Of a stretch of 28,137 bases of DNA, positions 23,972-28,137 are shown piece by piece. The DNA comes from Flavobacteriia bacterium (GTDB taxonomy: Bacteria > Bacteroidota > Bacteroidia > Flavobacteriales > Flavobacteriaceae). The notes beneath the pieces were generated by a model, which was given only the letters and a program-made list of their open reading frames with translations, was not told where the DNA came from and made no database searches. The stretch's first letter is position 1. Every line of letters starts with the position of its first letter. The translations under genes and the position numbers were made by a program. The DNA lies in the NCBI GenBank assembly GCA_003973375.1, contig QNYL01000061.1:1-28137 (forward strand), read 5' to 3'.

Positions 23972-24078
23972 TGTAGTTCTTGTTTTTATTTGAAAGTTTA
24001 AAAATACAAAAAAGGTTTAAAGGCTGGGCTGGATTTTAAAAATTTTCTAACTAAAAAATAAGGAAGCGCAGAAGAAAA

Positions 24079-24109
24079 TTTGTGCGTAAACAATATGTCC
24101 GTATCTTTA
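24079..24109 (+). promoter_or_regulatory. Promoter TTTG-N19-TATCTTTA of the MBL-fold gene
   Basis: TTTG (24079-24082), a 19-base spacer and TATCTTTA (24102-24109, one mismatch at the last base) fit the Bacteroidota primary-sigma consensus. The predicted start is near 24113, 16 nt before the ATG at 24129. Confidence 0.6.
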
Positions 24110-24128
24110 TCTCTAAATTCTTTTACAG

Positions 24129-24881
24129 ATGAAAATAACTGTTCTTGTTGAGAATCAGATAGGACATACCGCGGCGAAAACCTGTTTTGCCGAGTGGGGT
24201 CTTTCTTTTTTTATAGAGATCGATGATCAAAGCATTCTTTTTGATTCCGGTCATACCGATATTTACAAGAAAAATGCAAAAAATCTGAATATAGATCTGC
24301 AAAGAACCGATTTTGTCATCCTTTCTCACCATCACTGGGATCATGCCGGCGGATTGCGTTTTCACGATTTTAACACAAGAAAAAAACTGATCATTCATCC
24401 TGATATTCTTAAAAAACTACCTGATACAGAAACCGAGAGATTATTAGCTGATTTTGAGATCACAACCACCAAAAGTCCGCTGGAATTTAAAAAAGATGTC
24501 TTCTTTTTAGGAGAAATCCCGCGTAAAACCACTTTTGAAAAAGGCTTGTATAAAGGTGAACCTATTTCCGATGATTCTGCCATTGCCATAAAAAGTGATA
24601 AAGGGGTTATTGTGGTAACGGGCTGTTCCCATTCGGGTGTTGCCAACATCTGTGAATACGCCAAAAAAGTTACCGGACAGGATATTTACGCGGTAATTGG
24701 TGGTTTTCATCTTTTTGAGAAAGAAACTGAGGCGGTTAAAGGAACTATTGAATATTTTAAGAAAGAACAGCCTGAATATCTCTACCCAATGCACTGTGTG
24801 GATTTTCCAACGCTGACAAAATTCAGGAATATTTTTAGCATTGAAAAGATGTCAACAGGTGATGTGATCAGGATTGAATGA
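24129..24881 (+). CDS. MBL-fold metallo-hydrolase (COG1237-like)
   Basis: The 250-residue protein is a metallo-beta-lactamase fold enzyme with metal-binding SHHHWDHAGG (64-73), GCSHSG, GGFHLF and the C-terminal MHCVDF. The N-terminal KITVLVENQ and the overall layout match the group annotated as beta-ribofuranosylaminobenzene 5'-phosphate synthase-like (COG1237), most of whose bacterial members have no proven substrate. It binds two metals and probably hydrolyses a phosphate- or ester-type bond. It has no signal peptide. The fructosamine kinase gene follows 9 bp downstream on the same strand, so they are probably one operon. Confidence 0.92.
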   Translation: MKITVLVENQIGHTAAKTCFAEWGLSFFIEIDDQSILFDSGHTDIYKKNAKNLNIDLQRTDFVILSHHHWDHAGGLRFHDFNTRKKLIIHPDILKKLPDTETERLLADFEITTTKSPLEFKKDVFFLGEIPRKTTFEKGLYKGEPISDDSAIAIKSDKGVIVVTGCSHSGVANICEYAKKVTGQDIYAVIGGFHLFEKETEAVKGTIEYFKKEQPEYLYPMHCVDFPTLTKFRNIFSIEKMSTGDVIRIE

Positions 24882-24890
24882 TTTTGAAAA

Positions 24891-25739
24891 ATGATTTATA
24901 AAGAAATTCTTGAAAAGCAGCTTAAGGAAAAGATCCAAAGGATCATCCCGCTTGGCGGAGGCGATATCAATGAGGTTTTTAAAATAGAAACTTTATCAAA
25001 GCATTTTGTGGTAAAGATCAACCGGGAGGAGGATTTTCCGGAAATGCTTCAAAAAGAATCAAAAGGACTAAAACTTCTCGCACGGTCAGGGGTAAGAATT
25101 CCACAGCCAATAGCCAATTTTACTGAAGCAGGATATCAGTTCCTCATCCTTGAATTTATTGAAGAAGAAAGTATTAAACATTCTTTCTGGGAAAAATTTG
25201 CTGCAGATCTGGCCAAGTTACATCAAAATACACATCTGTTATTCGGACTGGAGTACGATAATTATATAGGTTCTTTAAAGCAGATCAATACCCAAAAAAC
25301 TACCTGGGATCATTTTTTTATAGAAAACCGGATCACTCCTTTGATGAAGATGGCTTTTGATGAACATTTATTGGATTCAGCTCATATCCGATCTTTTGAA
25401 AAATTCTTCCTCCGTTTACCCGAGCTGCTCCCAAAGGAAAAGCCGGCATTGATCCACGGCGATCTGTGGTCGGGAAATATGATGTGTGGCAACGGACAAA
25501 CCCCCTTCCTGATCGATCCGGCAGTATATTACGGAAACCGGGAAATGGATATTGCCATGACACAAATGTTTGGTGGGTTTAACCGGAATTATTTACATTT
25601 TTACAATCAGTTCTTTCCTTTGGAAAAAGGCTGGGAAGAACGTATTTCCATTCATAACCTGTACCCGAATCTGGTTCATTTAAACCTTTTTGGAAAGTCT
25701 TACCTCGGTGGTATTGAAAGAGTAATTGATAAGTTTTAA
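24891..25739 (+). CDS. Fructosamine kinase family protein
   Basis: These kinases phosphorylate ketosamines or ribulosamines formed when sugars react with protein amines, which destabilises the adduct. The 282-residue protein has the aminoglycoside/fructosamine-kinase fold: a Gly-rich LGGGDINEVFKIE (about 22-34), a VVKIN lysine (about 43), a RSGVRIPQP segment, the catalytic HGDLWSGNMM (about 188-197) and the metal-binding LIDPAVYYGNREMD. It is in an operon with the MBL-fold hydrolase and converges on the thioesterase gene with a 5-bp gap. Repair of glycated proteins is the known family role. Confidence 0.93.
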   Translation: MIYKEILEKQLKEKIQRIIPLGGGDINEVFKIETLSKHFVVKINREEDFPEMLQKESKGLKLLARSGVRIPQPIANFTEAGYQFLILEFIEEESIKHSFWEKFAADLAKLHQNTHLLFGLEYDNYIGSLKQINTQKTTWDHFFIENRITPLMKMAFDEHLLDSAHIRSFEKFFLRLPELLPKEKPALIHGDLWSGNMMCGNGQTPFLIDPAVYYGNREMDIAMTQMFGGFNRNYLHFYNQFFPLEKGWEERISIHNLYPNLVHLNLFGKSYLGGIERVIDKF

Positions 25740-25744
25740 GATTT

Positions 25745-26254
25745 TCAGGTAAATAAAGCTTTTAATTCGGTGGCCTCATGCGGATCCATTTTCTTGGCCA
25801 GTACCAAACTGAGTTGTTTTCGTCTTAAAGCGCCCTCATAACGTTCTTTTTCAAGCTCTGTTTCCGGAACAACGGCAGGTACTTTTACCGGATTCCCGGT
25901 TTCATTTACAGCAACAAAAGTATAAATCCCTTCATTTACCTTTTCTTTTTCTCCCGATTCACGATCTTCAATCCATACATCTACAAAGATCTCCATAGAA
26001 GAAGAAAAAGCTCTGGAAACCTTTGCCTCAATGGTTAAAACGCTTCCCACCGGAACCGCTTTGTTAAAAGCTACATGGTTTACCGAAGCCGTAACCACAA
26101 TACGTTTACAATGACGACGCGCAGCAATACTCGAAGCCCGGTCCATACGTGCCAGGAGTTCTCCACCAAATAAATTATCAAGAGGATTGGTCTCAGCAGG
26201 TAATACCAGATCGGTTAATATTGTTAAGGAATCCTTTGGAGTTCTAACAGCCAT
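25745..26254 (-). CDS. Acyl-CoA thioesterase (hotdog fold)
   Basis: The 169-residue protein is a hotdog-fold thioesterase of the YciA/BFIT/ACOT type. Segments include VLPAETNPLDNLFGGELLARMDRASSIAARRHC (catalytic-helix region with Asn and Asp), TASVNHVAFNKAVPVGSVL, and KVSRAFSSSMEIFVDVWIE. It hydrolyses acyl-CoA to free acid and CoA; chain length preference is unknown. It has no signal peptide. It lies 27 bp downstream of the HU-SPOR gene on the same strand and may be cotranscribed with it. Confidence 0.94.
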   Translation of the reverse strand: MAVRTPKDSLTILTDLVLPAETNPLDNLFGGELLARMDRASSIAARRHCKRIVVTASVNHVAFNKAVPVGSVLTIEAKVSRAFSSSMEIFVDVWIEDRESGEKEKVNEGIYTFVAVNETGNPVKVPAVVPETELEKERYEGALRRKQLSLVLAKKMDPHEATELKALFT

Positions 26255-26281
26255 AAATAAAAGTTGAAAATGTAAATAAAA

Positions 26282-27217
26282 TCAGAATTTCTGAACCAGC
26301 AGCCAGGCTTTTTTGTCTTTATTTCTTCTGATCCTGTTTAAACTGTTGATCGCATCCCGCTCATTGTCAAAACTATCAAAAGTAACAATGGTCAGCCCCC
26401 ATTTGTTTACTCCCAATATTCTGGAATTGTAACCTTCTTTTTCCAATTGTCTCATTTTCTTCTCAGCATTCTCCGGAAAACGAAATGCTCCGGCAATAAC
26501 ATGATAACTTTTTGAAGAGGTGCTTGTAGTAGTGATCTGCAAATCGATAATAGGAAGCGGCTTGCTGATCACGAAAGTGGCATTTTCAATCTTTCTTTCT
26601 ACTTCTTCCTGATATTTTTCGGCTACAGCCACCATTTTCTTGCTGTGATAATTGTTATACAACCTGTTTCCAATCCCTAATGCAGAGATTCCTAAAAGAA
26701 ATATGGCAGCATATTTTAAATATTCCGGGGTGCTTCGCTTTTCATGGTTAAGATAAACCGGTGCTTTTTCTTCAGATTCTTCAGCCTTTTTTTGGTAGAT
26801 CTCTCTTTTAATTTCAGGACTTACAACATTGGAAAGTCCGAAAGAAGAGGTTAAGTAATTTACATTGGTATCAGGCTCAAAAATGATCTTATTATTATTT
26901 AATGATAAATAACCCAGTTTTTCAAGGATCAGATCTTCATATTTTAGTCTTTTCTTCCACTCTTCCACCTCAAATTTTATAAAATTCAAAGCAGCTTCAT
27001 AAGTAATATGATCAACAGAAGTGATATAATTGGCCAGTAAACCATCATTTTCCTTTAAAAAGGCATTAAAACTAATTTGTTTGTAAGGTGGATAAAAGGT
27101 GTTGGAAAAAGTATTAATTTTAGCCGACTTGATATTGGTAACAAATCCACCAAAATCAGGAATGATAACACATTCATGCCGGTAAAGAAGATCACTGATA
27201 TATCTGGCTAGCAACAA
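26282..27217 (-). CDS. HU-like / SPOR domain single-pass membrane protein
   Basis: The 311-residue protein has an N-terminal CCDC81-type prokaryotic HU-like domain (about 1-135, YISDLLYRHECVIIPDFGGF), a charged linker, one transmembrane helix (about 167-184, LKYAAIFLLGISALGIG), and a periplasmic part ending in a SPOR domain (about 236-311, SYHVIAGAFRFPENAEKKM). SPOR domains bind denuded peptidoglycan at division sites, so the protein may link a cytoplasmic, perhaps DNA-bound, domain to the septal wall. The start is TTG: an in-frame stop lies five codons upstream and there is no ATG before the conserved domain. A TAGATTTG box lies at 27247-27254. Confidence 0.9.
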   Translation of the reverse strand: MLLARYISDLLYRHECVIIPDFGGFVTNIKSAKINTFSNTFYPPYKQISFNAFLKENDGLLANYITSVDHITYEAALNFIKFEVEEWKKRLKYEDLILEKLGYLSLNNNKIIFEPDTNVNYLTSSFGLSNVVSPEIKREIYQKKAEESEEKAPVYLNHEKRSTPEYLKYAAIFLLGISALGIGNRLYNNYHSKKMVAVAEKYQEEVERKIENATFVISKPLPIIDLQITTTSTSSKSYHVIAGAFRFPENAEKKMRQLEKEGYNSRILGVNKWGLTIVTFDSFDNERDAINSLNRIRRNKDKKAWLLVQKF

Positions 27218-27246
27218 GGAGAAACGGTTTTAATTTTACTTAAAAA

Positions 27247-27254
27247 CAAATCTA
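27247..27254 (-). promoter_or_regulatory. Primary-sigma -7 box (TAGATTTG) of the HU-SPOR gene
   Basis: A perfect TAnnTTTG box on the minus strand, predicting a start near 27243 and a leader of about 26 nt before the TTG start at 27217. Confidence 0.5.
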
Positions 27255-27333
27255 AAAAAAAACAAATAAGATTTACATGTTGCAGCAAGTTTTTTATTAA
27301 CAATTTTTTTATGAATAATTTTACTATTAAATA

Positions 27334-28137
27334 ATGGATCACGAGCAACTAAAATACTACCTCGCCCTGCAAAAAGCAGAGGGGATAGGCGATATTACTG
27401 CTAAAAAACTTATCTCAGTATGTGGCAGCATTGAGGCTGTATTTAAAGAAAAGACTGCTGTGTTGAAAAAGATCTCCGGAGTAAAATCTGCTGTAAAGAA
27501 TCTGGGAGATAAAAAACTCTTAACCGATGCTGAAAAAGAGATCGAATTTATTGAAAAAAATGGTATCATCGCTACAAATTTTCAGGAAAAAACCTATCCG
27601 GAACGATTAAAACACTGTATCGATGGTCCGATCTTATTATTTCAGAAAGGAAATATCAATCTGAACAAAAAACGTATCATCAGCATTGTGGGTACGAGGA
27701 ACATTACCAATTACGGAAAATCTTTTTTAGAGGAATTTGTCAGCGACCTGAAGAAATATAATCCCGTTATTATTAGCGGTCTCGCTTATGGAGTTGATAT
27801 CTTCACCCACCGGATGGCTGTAAAGAATCAACTACAGAATATTGCAGTGCTTGCCCACGGTTTAGACATGGTTTACCCGAGAGTACATCAAAGGGATGTT
27901 GAAAAGATCATGGAAAACGGAGGTTTGATGACCGATTTCCATTCGGATACCAATCCCGACAGGGAAAATTTTGTAAAAAGAAACCGGATTGTAGCGGGTT
28001 TATCAGAAGCAACTATTGTAATTGAATCGGCGGAAAAAGGAGGCTCTTTGATCACTGCTGATATAGCACAATCGTATAACCGGGATGTATTTGCCGTACC
28101 GGGAAGGAGCAGTGATCCGTTCAGTATCGGTTGCAAC
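27334..28137 (+). CDS. dprA: DNA-processing protein DprA (3' end cut off)
   Basis: DprA protects incoming single-stranded DNA and loads RecA during natural transformation. The frame is open from ATG 27334 to the last base (268 codons; the complete protein is usually about 360-370). Helix-hairpin-helix-like N-terminus (EGIGDITAKKL, CGSIEAVF), then the Rossmann-type core: ISIVGTRNITNYGK, IISGLAYGVDIFTH, LAHGLDMVYPRVH, RNRIVAGLSEATIVIES, KGGSLITADIAQSYNRDVFAVPG. The end of the core and any C-terminal DML1-type domain lie beyond the window. The start ATG overlaps the stop of a 7-codon ORF (TAATG). Confidence 0.95.
   Translation, partial: MDHEQLKYYLALQKAEGIGDITAKKLISVCGSIEAVFKEKTAVLKKISGVKSAVKNLGDKKLLTDAEKEIEFIEKNGIIATNFQEKTYPERLKHCIDGPILLFQKGNINLNKKRIISIVGTRNITNYGKSFLEEFVSDLKKYNPVIISGLAYGVDIFTHRMAVKNQLQNIAVLAHGLDMVYPRVHQRDVEKIMENGGLMTDFHSDTNPDRENFVKRNRIVAGLSEATIVIESAEKGGSLITADIAQSYNRDVFAVPGRSSDPFSIGCN

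Noticed and set aside
1..28137. CRISPR arrays, tRNA or rRNA genes, prophage, defence island
   Set aside because: No regularly spaced repeats, no cloverleaf or rRNA sequence recognised, and no phage or defence genes among the predicted proteins; the content is core metabolism and envelope genes.

Overview
The window is a low-GC chromosomal segment from a member of the Bacteroidota, most likely the family Flavobacteriaceae. The evidence is the gene content (DUF3078, DUF4271 and DUF4296 proteins, a HU-SPOR fusion, the long amidophosphoribosyltransferase, an ECF sigma factor next to a membrane-anchored beta-barrel protein), AT-rich start regions without strong Shine-Dalgarno sequences, and repeated TAnnTTTG boxes just upstream of start codons, which is the -7 element of the Bacteroidota primary sigma factor. 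No phage, CRISPR array, tRNA, rRNA or intact transposase was seen. It is mostly an ordinary housekeeping region.

Layout. 1-5.2 kb: a secreted DUF302-like protein, an endonuclease/exonuclease/phosphatase family protein, HflX GTPase, a DUF3078 outer-membrane-type protein, and a SUF-type iron-sulfur pair (MIP18/DUF59 protein and SufE). 5.3-9.1 kb: a probable operon of PfkB-family kinase, amidophosphoribosyltransferase and a small lipoprotein, converging on a small beta-barrel protein. 9.14-9.61 kb: the largest non-coding gap, holding a candidate sigma-54-dependent small RNA with a strong intrinsic terminator. 9.6-13.3 kb: ALDH7-type aldehyde dehydrogenase with a DUF1858 protein, then an ECF sigma factor translationally coupled to an anti-sigma/beta-barrel fusion. 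13.5-17.6 kb: LuxE-like acyl-activating protein, TyrS, an NAD-dependent epimerase and a DUF4296 lipoprotein. 17.7-22.9 kb: dihydroorotase, polyprenol-phosphate mannose synthase, a divergently transcribed GT39-type membrane glycosyltransferase, DUF4271 protein and uroporphyrinogen-III synthase. 23-28.1 kb: RecA, a metallo-beta-lactamase-fold hydrolase, fructosamine kinase, acyl-CoA thioesterase, HU-SPOR protein and the 5' part of dprA, which runs off the end.

The most interesting signals are outside the known genes or in details of them. (1) A roughly 160-nt transcript candidate at 9369-9530 has a -24/-12 promoter, no ATG and a GC-rich terminator. (2) Two related elements (58 and 226 bp) lie between convergent genes. 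All four of their ends read TTAA-N7-AATTCAC, and in the longer copy the TTAA sites supply the stop codons of both flanking genes. (3) The dihydroorotase has Gln in place of the first His of its metal-binding HxH motif. (4) A single-pass anti-sigma-like protein ends in a beta-barrel domain. (5) TAnnTTTG boxes recur within a few tens of bases of start codons and imply very short mRNA leaders, with hflX nearly leaderless. These boxes also argue for moving three gene starts downstream from TTG to ATG.
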